From the NCBI GenBank assembly GCA_946535225.1, contig CAMNDJ010000002.1, positions 1 to 64,000 of the forward strand: 64,000 bases of DNA. The letters run 5' to 3'. Position numbers and translations under genes: made by a program. The stretch comes from an uncultured Lachnospiraceae bacterium (GTDB taxonomy: Bacteria > Bacillota > Clostridia > Lachnospirales > Lachnospiraceae). Shown piece by piece: positions 23,740 through 31,988 of this stretch. A model generated the notes under the pieces. That model searched no databases, was not told where the DNA came from, and worked only from the letters and a program-made list of their open reading frames with translations. The first letter of the stretch is position 1. Each line of letters begins with the position of its first letter.

Positions 23740-26469
23740 GTGTTGCGTTTGCCTAAGACACCTGAGGAAAAAAGAATAGAGACTGAGCTTACGACACTCG
23801 GGGTATCCGTCGGACAGCCCTATACGGACACCGGAATGAGGAGGGCCGTTCTGTGCCTTATAAGGGGGCTCTTGGTATTTCTGTCCACATTCGGGACCAT
23901 AGGCGGACTCACCCATGCTTTCGGTCTGGAATTTAATCCTCTCACCATAGGCATTGCGCTTTTTGTTATCTCCGTAGTCATATGCTTTACATACTTTAAC
24001 AAGATCACGTTCTATACGGGATATGTGCTGATATTCATGGCCTTCCTCGTCCTGTATGTGGTGGCATATTCACACATCAATTCAGGCTTCCAGGCCTTTC
24101 TTAACGAAGTCTATAAGGCATACAGTGATTTCTTCAATCTCCCGTCGACAAGAGAGACCACGGAATACATAACTGACAGGAGTGTCACAGTCCCGGCCGC
24201 AATGCTCTTTACCGGTGCAGGCTTTGCGATCTTACTTAATATCTCAATCTCTGCATACATGGACTTGTTCTCTACATTCCTTCTGACATTCCTGCCGATG
24301 CAGCTGGCTTTTTACATAGACATCATTCCACCGATGCCGTATCTTGTGATGCTTATCACAGTCTACATCGCAGTCGAGATCTTAAGCAGATCCGGCAGGT
24401 TCAGGCTCCCGTACAGATACAAGAAAGGGCAGCAGTTTGTAATGATGGTCGGCAACGGCAGGCGCTTCTCATTAAGACCGGCACGCAAGACGATCAGGTA
24501 TGAGTATCTGGCAAGCGGCAGAGGGATGCTACAGGAGGCCGTCGTAGGCGTAGCGGCATCGGCACTTCTGATGCTGCTTTTAAGTACAATGTTTGCCGGG
24601 AGATTTACGACCAAATATGTTTCCAATCGAATTAAAGATGCGACCGACGGTTACGTCAAGATGCTCGCACAAGGCGGGATAACCTCACTCTTTAACAGAT
24701 ATACGGCGACCGGAGGTATATCGCACGGAAGGCTCGGCGGCATCAGCTCGGTAGCTCCGGATTACGAGACCGATATCATTGTCCGCCTCATACCGACCTC
24801 CGTGGGTGAAAGCGGCGGCAGGATAAGCCCGCTGTATCTCAAGGCATATACCGGAGTCTATTATGACAAGAACAGATTCTATGAGTCTGTCCCGGGCAAA
24901 AACGAGGCGACTGCGGATATCGCAGATCAGAGATATATCCCGTCCGGGGCGAACTATATGGATACGGATCGTGTGGCCTATATGAAGCTGTGGCTGTTAA
25001 ATGTCGATGCAGATAATTACTACGATTACAGGCCGTATTACACACTGTATTCAAGCAGCGGAAGGGGAGAGAAGTTCACGGGTATAGGGACTGCGGCGCT
25101 TATTTTTGCGCTGACTGATCTTCATGCATCCGAAGAGGCCGATAAGGATAAAGATAAGATGGCGGAGTGGGTCATAGCACATAAGGATGATCCTGAATCT
25201 TCGCCGTCAAGTTATGAACTTATCTATACTCCCTTTACCGAGAATGCATATTATGAACCGAATCCGACGGTAGATGATGATTCGGATGCTTCCGTATATG
25301 AGGATTATCTGGCTGTACCCAAAGAGCTGGAAGGAACTCTGGATATAGCGATAAGGGAAGCCGGGCTTGATAAGATAACGGTCGATCCTTCGGATACCGT
25401 ACTTACGGGGATAAATCCAAAGTACAAGGAATATATCGTCGGGCAGAGTAAGAGGCTTCTTATACTGCAGGCACTGAGAGATCATTTTAGGCAGGATTAT
25501 CAATACAGCATGATGCCCGGAACAACTCCTTTTAACAGGGATACCGTGGATTATTTCCTGTCGGAACAGAAGAGAGGTTACTGCGTTCACTTTGCGGCTT
25601 CTTCCACGCTCATCTTAAGGCGAATGGGTATACCCGCAAGATATGTGGAGGGGTATGTCGTGAATCCGTCTGATATAGTGGATGGAGAGATCTATAAAGA
25701 GCCGGCTTCGGACTGGATCATTGGTGCGGACGGCTTGGATATAAGTGCGACAGAGGCTGTGACGGGCTCTGATGGTGAAGAAGCGCTTAAACCCGGACAG
25801 ATAGCCGTGGTCGATGCAGAGATACCCGATGCCAATGCACATGCCTGGACAGAGGTCTATATAGACGGTTACGGCTGGATCCCCTATGAGTTCACTCCGC
25901 CGTCCGATGAAGAGGATTTACGGCTCGGAGGCTTTGGAGATTTCCTGGCAAGGCTTTTTGCAGCCACGAACAGAAACAGGGGAAACGGCTCTGAGACAGG
26001 ATCCGAGGCAGGCCGGATAAACCCCGGTACCGGTGCACTAAAGGGACTTAGAAACAGCAGGATATTTAAGATATTCGGAAGCGTTGACTTCATCCTGCTT
26101 CCCGTGATCATCGTGCTCGGTACGGTTGCGCTCATGATCCTGGCAATAGAGGGATTCAAGATCTTAAAGTGGAGATACAGATTAAGCAGGTTACTTAAGG
26201 ACGGTAATTACAATGATGCTCTCCTTATGCAATACCTGCGTTTCCTTAAGTCGCTTCGAAGAAAGGGGATCATCACGGATCCTTATCCTACGATAAGTGA
26301 GGTTTCGGAAGAGTTGACAAAGGTCCCCGGTTTTAAGAGCGATATCAAAAATGATATTCCCATCCGGGATAGTCTTGATGTTGTCAGCCGCGCCGCTTAC
26401 GGCCCTATGCAGATAACACCGGATGAATATACGGCTACACTAAAGACGATGCAATCGATCATAAGATGA
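23740..26469 (+). CDS. transglutaminase-like membrane protein
   Basis: 909 aa. Multiple membrane spans at about 35-215, another near 265, then a long extracytoplasmic region. The transglutaminase-like core carries the catalytic triad: Cys in KRGYCVHFAASSTLILRRMGIPARYVEGY (about 613), His in NAHAWTEVYIDGYGWIPYEFTPP and the following Asp-like position. A final span near 780-800 and a cytosolic tail (DALLMQYLRFLKSLRRKGI) close the protein. The start is GTG 23740 directly after the DUF58 stop; TTG 23743 is an alternative. This completes the MoxR-DUF58-TGc set. The substrate of such membrane transglutaminases is unknown; protease or crosslinking activity are both possible. Confidence 0.92.
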   Translation: MLRLPKTPEEKRIETELTTLGVSVGQPYTDTGMRRAVLCLIRGLLVFLSTFGTIGGLTHAFGLEFNPLTIGIALFVISVVICFTYFNKITFYTGYVLIFMAFLVLYVVAYSHINSGFQAFLNEVYKAYSDFFNLPSTRETTEYITDRSVTVPAAMLFTGAGFAILLNISISAYMDLFSTFLLTFLPMQLAFYIDIIPPMPYLVMLITVYIAVEILSRSGRFRLPYRYKKGQQFVMMVGNGRRFSLRPARKTIRYEYLASGRGMLQEAVVGVAASALLMLLLSTMFAGRFTTKYVSNRIKDATDGYVKMLAQGGITSLFNRYTATGGISHGRLGGISSVAPDYETDIIVRLIPTSVGESGGRISPLYLKAYTGVYYDKNRFYESVPGKNEATADIADQRYIPSGANYMDTDRVAYMKLWLLNVDADNYYDYRPYYTLYSSSGRGEKFTGIGTAALIFALTDLHASEEADKDKDKMAEWVIAHKDDPESSPSSYELIYTPFTENAYYEPNPTVDDDSDASVYEDYLAVPKELEGTLDIAIREAGLDKITVDPSDTVLTGINPKYKEYIVGQSKRLLILQALRDHFRQDYQYSMMPGTTPFNRDTVDYFLSEQKRGYCVHFAASSTLILRRMGIPARYVEGYVVNPSDIVDGEIYKEPASDWIIGADGLDISATEAVTGSDGEEALKPGQIAVVDAEIPDANAHAWTEVYIDGYGWIPYEFTPPSDEEDLRLGGFGDFLARLFAATNRNRGNGSETGSEAGRINPGTGALKGLRNSRIFKIFGSVDFILLPVIIVLGTVALMILAIEGFKILKWRYRLSRLLKDGNYNDALLMQYLRFLKSLRRKGIITDPYPTISEVSEELTKVPGFKSDIKNDIPIRDSLDVVSRAAYGPMQITPDEYTATLKTMQSIIR

Positions 26470-26475
26470 CAAAGA

Positions 26476-26517
26476 AAAAGCGGAACCTCCGGCACTCTTG
26501 CCGGAGGTTCCGCTTTT
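26476..26517. terminator. strong bidirectional terminator
   Basis: An 18-bp perfect stem (26476-26493 with 26500-26517, AAAAGCGGAACCTCCGGC type) around a 6-base loop, between convergent genes; A and T tails serve both strands. Confidence 0.95.
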
Positions 26518-26529
26518 GCCCTGACAGGT

Positions 26530-27753
26530 TTATGACCTGTAATCTGCGTTGATCTCCACGTACTTCTCGGTAAGATCACAGCCCCATGCGGTAGCGGAAG
26601 CCTTGCCGTCATTCATGTCTATGAGCACGATGACTTCGGAGGCCTTCATGATCTCGGCGGCTTTAGCCTCATCGAATTCGGGCAGCGAGCCCTTGTCAAA
26701 CACTTTCTCTTTGCCGTTTTCACTCTCGAAGTACAGTTCTACCTTCTCCTGGTCAAAATCAACTCCCGAATAACCCATGGCGCATAAGAAACGTCCGAAA
26801 TTGGCATCACAGCCGTATATGGCTGCCTTGGAAAGATTGGATCCCACCACGGCACGCGCCAGCACCCTGGCATCCTCCTTGGTCTTTGCATTGACTACTT
26901 TGGCAGTAAAGAGTTTGCTCGCGCCCTCGCCGTCTGCGGCCATCCTGCGCGCAAGGTTTTCGCATACATAGAGCAGCGCTTCCTTAAAGGTCACGTAATC
27001 TTCGTTCTCAGACTCTATCTTCTTATTCTCAGCTAAGCCGTTGGCCATGATGAGAAGCGTATCATTGGTAGATGTATCACCGTCCACGGTTATCATATTG
27101 AAGGTATCCTTCACAACTTCACTGAGTGCTTTCTGAAGCAGCTTCTTGCTTATGCTTAAGTTTGTTGTGATAAAGCCAAGCATTGTGCACATATTGGGAT
27201 GTATCATGCCTGATCCCTTACTCATGGCACCCATGGTCACTTCCTTTCCTCCAACGGTAAAAGTGACAGCGACTTCCTTATTGACCGTATCCGTGGTCAT
27301 TATGGCCTTAGAAGCCATGGTCCCGGCCTCGATGGTATCGGAGAGCTTGTTGCTCAATGCGCCGACTCCGTTGACTATCTTATCTATCGGAAGCTGCATG
27401 CCTATGACACCGGTGGAAGCTACGGCAACAGTTGAATAGGGCACACCGAGTGCTTCCTCAACCGCTTCTGCAGTCTTGATACATGCCTCGAATCCTTCAT
27501 TTCCAGTGCAGGCATTGGCGATTCCCGCATTGATCACCACTCCGTGCATGGGCGAACCGGACTTGACGATATCCGTATCCCAGAGCACACAGGCGGCCTT
27601 GACTACATTCGATGTAAAAGTACCCGCACATTCACAGGGAGTCTTGGAAAAGATCATTGCCATATCGTCCCTGTCTGTATATTTTATTCCTGCAGCATGA
27701 TTGGCTGCCGTAAATCCCTTCGCCGCGGTCACACCGCCTTCTATTATCTCCAT
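26530..27753 (-). CDS. argJ: bifunctional ornithine acetyltransferase / N-acetylglutamate synthase
   Basis: 407 aa. ArgJ moves the acetyl group from N-acetylornithine to glutamate, recycling acetyl in arginine synthesis; many also use acetyl-CoA. The proenzyme cleavage site is visible as KGSGMIHPNMCTMLGF, with the nucleophile at Thr 190. The residue before it is Cys, where Ala is usual. Other hallmarks: VAVASTGVIGMQLP and the DGDTSTNDT loop. ATG at 27753 follows TAGGAGATC, 9 bases after the GNAT gene on the same strand. argC is not in the window, unlike the common argCJBD order. Confidence 0.96.
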   Translation of the reverse strand: MEIIEGGVTAAKGFTAANHAAGIKYTDRDDMAMIFSKTPCECAGTFTSNVVKAACVLWDTDIVKSGSPMHGVVINAGIANACTGNEGFEACIKTAEAVEEALGVPYSTVAVASTGVIGMQLPIDKIVNGVGALSNKLSDTIEAGTMASKAIMTTDTVNKEVAVTFTVGGKEVTMGAMSKGSGMIHPNMCTMLGFITTNLSISKKLLQKALSEVVKDTFNMITVDGDTSTNDTLLIMANGLAENKKIESENEDYVTFKEALLYVCENLARRMAADGEGASKLFTAKVVNAKTKEDARVLARAVVGSNLSKAAIYGCDANFGRFLCAMGYSGVDFDQEKVELYFESENGKEKVFDKGSLPEFDEAKAAEIMKASEVIVLIDMNDGKASATAWGCDLTEKYVEINADYRS

Positions 27754-27762
27754 GATGATCTC

Positions 27763-28227
27763 CTATTCAATAAAGTTGACTATATTCTCTGTATTTAACG
27801 TAAAGTCGTAGTAGTTAAGGTCTTCACGCTTCGTCCATCCGATCTCCTTCCAGAAGGCATTGCCTATGTCATTGCGGGTAAAGGCTATGAGTGAGACCTT
27901 GTTGATGCCTTCAGCCTGAAGGGATTGCATGCAGTGGACTACCATGGACTTGCCTATGCCGCGCAGCCTGTACTGAGGATCCACACATACATGATAGAGG
28001 CATCCGCGTCTGCCGTCATGTCCGCAGAGGATCGCACCGACTATCTTACCGTCTGTCTCAGCTACGACCGAGCTGCCCGGGTTACGCTCAAGGAAACGGG
28101 CGATGCTCTCCTTGGAATCATCGATGCTTCTTATCGCAAATCCCTTGATCTTATACCATAGATCTTTGACCTTATCATAATCTTCTACTGTCATAGCGCG
28201 TACGTTGACGCTTGCCTCATTACTCAC
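27763..28227 (-). CDS. GNAT family N-acetyltransferase
   Basis: 154 aa from GTG 28227, chosen because ACGGAGA lies 5 bases upstream; the ORF-track start is a TTG at 28251 with a weaker site. GNAT core: VVAETDGKIVGAILCGHDGRRG, the acetyl-CoA loop CVDPQYRLRGIGKSMVVHCMQSL, and FWKEIGWTKREDLNYYDF. It is co-transcribed with argJ and divergent from argG, so a role in the acetylated arginine pathway (for example an ArgA-like N-acetylglutamate synthase) is attractive, but the sequence is generic and could modify another amine. Confidence 0.88.
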   Translation of the reverse strand: MSNEASVNVRAMTVEDYDKVKDLWYKIKGFAIRSIDDSKESIARFLERNPGSSVVAETDGKIVGAILCGHDGRRGCLYHVCVDPQYRLRGIGKSMVVHCMQSLQAEGINKVSLIAFTRNDIGNAFWKEIGWTKREDLNYYDFTLNTENIVNFIE

Positions 28228-28302
28228 AGTTTTCTCCGTTTCTTCTGACAAAACGTTCCGGGGTCATATGATCCGCCCGGAAACTGAACATTACAAATAT
28301 TT

Positions 28303-28331
28303 ATAATACCTTAATCGCCCTATTTTTTCAA
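28303..28331 (-). promoter_or_regulatory. promoter of GNAT-argJ
   Basis: On the minus strand, TTGAAA (28331-28326), a 17-base spacer and TATTAT (28308-28303). Predicted start near 28296; the short leader contains a TCCGGG / CCCGGA hairpin around TCATATGA. Confidence 0.75.
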
Positions 28332-28339
28332 CGGATGTC

Positions 28340-28368
28340 TTGAAACTAAAGGCATATTATTGTATACT
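28340..28368 (+). promoter_or_regulatory. argG operon promoter
   Basis: TTGAAA (28340-28345), 17-base spacer, TATACT (28363-28368). Its -35 is only 8 bases from the divergent -35, so one regulator could control both arms. I see no convincing ArgR box. The leader to argG is about 180 nt. Confidence 0.8.
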
Positions 28369-28428
28369 CACGAAAGCAGTAAATATAGGCTCTATATGAG
28401 CTGTTTTCATATGATCAGGAGGATCAGT

Positions 28429-28551
28429 GTGAAAAATGATGTTGATACATCTTTTTCACACCTGCGATTTGTGCCGAGCCCAAATCGCTTTATGGCATCG
28501 CCGAATCTGATATTCGGCTCGCCGCCTCGCACTAAGTGCTCGGCCAGGAGG
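28429..28551 (+). promoter_or_regulatory. structured leader RNA element, copy B, upstream of argG
   Basis: Same architecture as copy A: P0 GTGAAAAATGATGT / ACATCTTTTTCAC around TGAT (28429-28459); P1 GCGATTT / AAATCGC (28464-28488) with the identical loop GTGCCGAGCCC; P2 GCCGAAT / ATTCGGC (28500-28518); P3 GCAC / GTGC (28529-28539). GCTCGGC (28538-28544) complements the P1 loop and lies one base before the argG ribosome site AGGAGG (28546-28551). P1 differs from copy A at three pairs, all compensated. Confidence 0.68.
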
Positions 28552-28554
28552 TAG
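28429..28554 (+). CDS. 41-codon leader peptide ORF, copy B, upstream of argG
   Basis: GTG 28429 sits 6 bases after a perfect AGGAGG (28417-28422), stronger than most genes here, and opens 41 codons ending TAG at 28552-28554, two bases before the argG ATG. The peptide begins MKND, contains [19 protein letters not shown] and ends in two Arg (AGG AGG) that are themselves the argG ribosome site. Five of 41 codons are Arg. Copy A upstream of a non-arginine gene argues against a purely Arg-specific attenuator. The ORF track shows this frame with an over-long start at 28360. Confidence 0.55.
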   Translation: MKNDVDTSFSHLRFVPSPNRFMASPNLIFGSPPRTKCSARR

Positions 28555-28556
28555 AT

Positions 28557-29780
28557 ATGAAAGAGAAGGTTGTACTTGCTTATTCGGGCGGATTGGATAC
28601 TACGGTGATAATCCCCTGGCTTAAGGAGAATTATGATTATGATGTAGTCTGCGTCTGCGGTAACTGCGGACAGGCAGAGGAGCTGGACGGACTTGAGGAA
28701 AGAGCATTATCTTCAGGTGCTTCCAAGCTTTATATAGAGGATATCACGGATGAGTTCTGCGATGATTTCATTATGCCCTGTGTAAAGGCTCATGCGGTAT
28801 ACGAGAATAAGTACCTCTTAGGTACATCTATGGCTCGCCCGGCGATCGCCAAGAGACTTGTTGAGGTGGCACGTAAGGAGGGCGCGACAGCCATCTGCCA
28901 CGGTGCTACAGGTAAGGGTAACGACCAGATCAGATTTGAGCTTGGTATCAAGGCACTGGCTCCCGACCTTAAGATAATCGCTGCATGGAGAGATCCCAAG
29001 TGGAATATGAATTCGCGCGAAGAGGAGATCGAGTACTGCAGACAGCACGGTATACATCTTCCTTTCTCTGCTGATTCAAGCTACAGCCGTGACAGGAACT
29101 TATGGCATATAAGCCACGAAGGTCTTGAACTCGAGGATCCTGCTAATGAGCCTAATTACGAGCATCTTCTCGTACTTTCCACAACACCGGAGAAGGCTCC
29201 GGATGAACCCGAGTATGTGACGATGACATTTGAGAAGGGTACTCCGGTATCACTTAACGGCAAGAAGATGAAGGTTTCCGAGATCATCACTGAGCTTAAC
29301 AGGTTAGGCGGCAAGCACGGTATCGGTATCATAGACATAGTTGAGAACAGAGTCGTAGGCATGAAGAGCCGCGGCGTATATGAGACACCCGGAGGAACGA
29401 TCCTCTACGAAGCTCATCAGCAGTTAGAGGAGCTCATCCTTGACAGAGATACATATGCACTCAAGGCTGACCTCGGCAATAAGTTCGCTCAGGTCGTATA
29501 TGAAGGCAAGTGGTTCACACCGCTTCGTGAAGCACTTCAGGCATTCATCGAGAGCACACAGCAGTATGTCACCGGTGAAGTTAAGTTCAAGCTCTATAAG
29601 GGCAATATAATAAAGGCCGGCACGACATCACCTTATTCACTTTATAACGAGAGCATCGCTTCATTCACGACAGGTGATATGTACGATCACCATGATGCAG
29701 AGGGCTTCATCAATCTCTTCGGATTGTCTACGAAGGTAAGAGCCCTTAAGCTTCAGGAAGCGGGAGTGCTTAAGAAGTAA
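28557..29780 (+). CDS. argG: argininosuccinate synthase
   Basis: 407 aa from ATG 28557, which has AGGAGG 5 bases upstream; the track start (GTG 28536) lies inside the leader element and is rejected. ArgG condenses citrulline and aspartate with ATP. Motifs: [15 protein letters not shown] (PP-loop), [13 protein letters not shown], the citrulline-site [21 protein letters not shown] and the C-terminal GSxxSxYN-equivalent [15 protein letters not shown]. It starts the argG-argB-argD run; no argH or argF is present in the window. Confidence 0.97.
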   Translation: MKEKVVLAYSGGLDTTVIIPWLKENYDYDVVCVCGNCGQAEELDGLEERALSSGASKLYIEDITDEFCDDFIMPCVKAHAVYENKYLLGTSMARPAIAKRLVEVARKEGATAICHGATGKGNDQIRFELGIKALAPDLKIIAAWRDPKWNMNSREEEIEYCRQHGIHLPFSADSSYSRDRNLWHISHEGLELEDPANEPNYEHLLVLSTTPEKAPDEPEYVTMTFEKGTPVSLNGKKMKVSEIITELNRLGGKHGIGIIDIVENRVVGMKSRGVYETPGGTILYEAHQQLEELILDRDTYALKADLGNKFAQVVYEGKWFTPLREALQAFIESTQQYVTGEVKFKLYKGNIIKAGTTSPYSLYNESIASFTTGDMYDHHDAEGFINLFGLSTKVRALKLQEAGVLKK

Positions 29781-29798
29781 TTGAGTTAAGATAGGGTC

Positions 29799-29827
29799 GG
29801 AAGTGCGCGGATATTCCGCGCATTTCC
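29799..29827 (+). other. 13-bp hairpin between argG and argB
   Basis: GGAAGTGCGCGGA (29799-29811) pairs with TCCGCGCATTTCC (29815-29827) through one G-T pair and a 3-base loop. No T run follows, so it is more likely a processing or stability hairpin than a terminator; it may set the argG to argB ratio. Confidence 0.6.
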
Positions 29828-29874
29828 AATGTAGTACGGACTATATGCCACGCTGTGCGGTATGGAGGATTATA

Positions 29875-30759
29875 ATGGAACAAAAAGAGATGGACGAACT
29901 GTTAAGAAAGGCCGAGGTACTCATAGAGGCGCTTCCCTATATACAGCAGTTTAACAGGAAGATCATAGTAGTCAAATACGGCGGATCCGCAATGAGCAAT
30001 GAAGAACTGCAGAAGAATGTCATCAAGGATGTGACGCTGCTTAAGCTCGTCGGCTTCAAGCCGATCATCGTACACGGCGGCGGCAAGGCTATCAGCAAGT
30101 GGGTCGAGAAGTCGGGCAAGGAGCCTAAGTTCGTTAACGGTCTGAGAGTAACGGATGAGGACACTATGGAGATAGCCGAGATGGTGCTTGGCAGAGTGGG
30201 CAAGAACCTTGTCAGAATGGTCGAGGAACTCGGCGTCAGAGCGGTCAGCATCTCGGGTAAGGACGGTGGACTGCTTAAGTGTGACAGGAAGTATTCAGAC
30301 GGTCAGGACATAGGATTCGTTGGAGATGTAAGAGAAGTCGATCCCAAGATACTCTATGATCTGCTTGAGACAGATTTCCTTCCGATAGTCGCACCGATCG
30401 GACTTGATGATGATTTTAATACATACAATATCAATGCCGATGATGCGGCCTGTGCCATAGCCAAGGCAGTAGGTGCCAATAAACTCGTATTCCTTACGGA
30501 TACGGAAGGGTTGTATAAGGACTTTAACGACAAATCTTCTTTTATCTCGAGAATATCGGCTTCGGATGCGGACAGGCTGATCGCTGACGGAATGATAGGC
30601 GGCGGTATGCTGCCTAAGCTTACGAACTGTACTGATGCCGTAAAGAACGGTGTATACAATGTCCATATCCTGGACGGAAGGATACCGCACAGTATGTTGC
30701 TTGAGATATTCACAAGCAAAGGTATCGGGACGATGATCATCCCTGATAATGTGAGGTAG
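29875..30759 (+). CDS. argB: acetylglutamate kinase
   Basis: 294 aa from ATG 29875 behind TGGAGGATTATA; the track start 24 codons upstream crosses the hairpin and is rejected. ArgB phosphorylates N-acetylglutamate. Amino-acid-kinase motifs: [10 protein letters not shown], the [14 protein letters not shown] loop, [19 protein letters not shown] (typical of arginine-sensitive ArgB), GKDGGLL, and [11 protein letters not shown] with IGGGMLPKL. The N-terminal extension ([18 protein letters not shown]) matches the helix used by hexameric, arginine-inhibited enzymes, so feedback inhibition is likely. Confidence 0.96.
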   Translation: MEQKEMDELLRKAEVLIEALPYIQQFNRKIIVVKYGGSAMSNEELQKNVIKDVTLLKLVGFKPIIVHGGGKAISKWVEKSGKEPKFVNGLRVTDEDTMEIAEMVLGRVGKNLVRMVEELGVRAVSISGKDGGLLKCDRKYSDGQDIGFVGDVREVDPKILYDLLETDFLPIVAPIGLDDDFNTYNINADDAACAIAKAVGANKLVFLTDTEGLYKDFNDKSSFISRISASDADRLIADGMIGGGMLPKLTNCTDAVKNGVYNVHILDGRIPHSMLLEIFTSKGIGTMIIPDNVR

Positions 30760-30800
30760 GCTACAGACGGATCGAAAACTGTCTCACATGGAGGATTATT

Positions 30801-31988
30801 ATGAATAAGACGATCGAAATGGCGGAAGCCAATATACTTCATACTTATAACAGGTTTCAGATAGTGCTCGATCACGGTAAAGGGACGAGACTCTATGATG
30901 ACGGGGGCAGAGAATACCTTGATTTCTTCTCGGGTATCGGTGTTTATGCGCTTGGTCACGGTAATACCGAACTTAATGATGCCATCAAGGCACAGGTGGA
31001 CAAACTCGTCCACTGTTCCAACCTCTATTACAATGAGCCTGCGGCCAAGGCTGCGGCCAAGCTCAATACACTTGCGGGCATGGATAAGGTGTTCTTTACG
31101 AATTCCGGAGCAGAGGCTATAGAGGGAGCGTTAAAGGCTGCGATCAAGTATGCATATCTTAAAGACAAAAGACACGATCATGAGATAATCGCACTCGATC
31201 ATTCATTCCACGGAAGAACATTAGGAGCCCTGGCTGTTACCGGCAAGGCTGCATACAGAGAGGCCTATGCACCTTTTGTGGCTGATGCGAGATTTGCAAA
31301 TATGAACGATCTTAAGTCGGTGACTGATCTGGTCAACGACAGGACCTGTGCGATCATAATGGAGACTGTACAGGGTGAAGGCGGTATATATCCTGCAGAT
31401 AAGGAATTCATAGAGGGTGTATATAAACTGTGCAGGGAGAAGGACATACTGTTGATATTAGATGAGATACAGTGCGGACTCTACAGGACGGGACAGCCCT
31501 ATGCATTCATGCATTATGATGTCAGGCCCGATATCCTTACGACTGCGAAGGCCCTCGGTAACGGTATACCGATCGGAGCTTTTCTCTTAAATAAAAAGGT
31601 GGCGGAGGCTTCCCTTGTTGCCGGTGATCACGGCACTACTTACGGCGGTAATCCTCTTGCGACTGCAGCTGCTGATAAGGTCCTTGAGCTGTTGGAGAGC
31701 ACGAGAGTATTGGATAACGTGCGTAATTTAACTCCGTATCTTGAAGAAAAACTGGATGCACTGGTCGCAAAATATCCTTGTATTAAGGAACGCAGAGGCA
31801 AGGGCTTCATGCAGGGACTTGAACTTGACGGAGTTGCACCCGGTGAGATAGTGAATAAGGGGATCGAAAAAGGGATACTTATGTTGACTGCAGGAGTCAA
31901 TGTGCTGAGACTGCTTCCTCCGCTCGTGATAACGAAGGAAGATATAGACAGGATGTATGAGATACTTGATGAGGTATTCGCTTCATGA
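30801..31988 (+). CDS. argD: acetylornithine aminotransferase
   Basis: 395 aa, class III PLP aminotransferase that converts acetylglutamate semialdehyde to acetylornithine. Motifs: YLDFFSGIGVYALGHGN at the start, FFTNSGAEAIEGALKAA, SFHGRTLGALAVTG, DEIQCGLYRTG, and the PLP lysine at 250 in TTAKALGNGIPIGAF, then TYGGNPLA. Start ATG 30801 follows GGAGG. The last 4 bases overlap the next gene (ATGA), coupling it to an unrelated-looking binding protein. Confidence 0.95.
   Translation: MNKTIEMAEANILHTYNRFQIVLDHGKGTRLYDDGGREYLDFFSGIGVYALGHGNTELNDAIKAQVDKLVHCSNLYYNEPAAKAAAKLNTLAGMDKVFFTNSGAEAIEGALKAAIKYAYLKDKRHDHEIIALDHSFHGRTLGALAVTGKAAYREAYAPFVADARFANMNDLKSVTDLVNDRTCAIIMETVQGEGGIYPADKEFIEGVYKLCREKDILLILDEIQCGLYRTGQPYAFMHYDVRPDILTTAKALGNGIPIGAFLLNKKVAEASLVAGDHGTTYGGNPLATAAADKVLELLESTRVLDNVRNLTPYLEEKLDALVAKYPCIKERRGKGFMQGLELDGVAPGEIVNKGIEKGILMLTAGVNVLRLLPPLVITKEDIDRMYEILDEVFAS

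Noticed and set aside
28536-28556. Upstream GTG start of argG
   Set aside because: It lies inside the leader element; ATG 28557 has AGGAGG 5 bases upstream and matches the known ArgG N-terminus.
29803-29874. 24-codon upstream extension of argB
   Set aside because: It starts in a 13-bp hairpin without a ribosome site; ATG 29875 has GGAGG.
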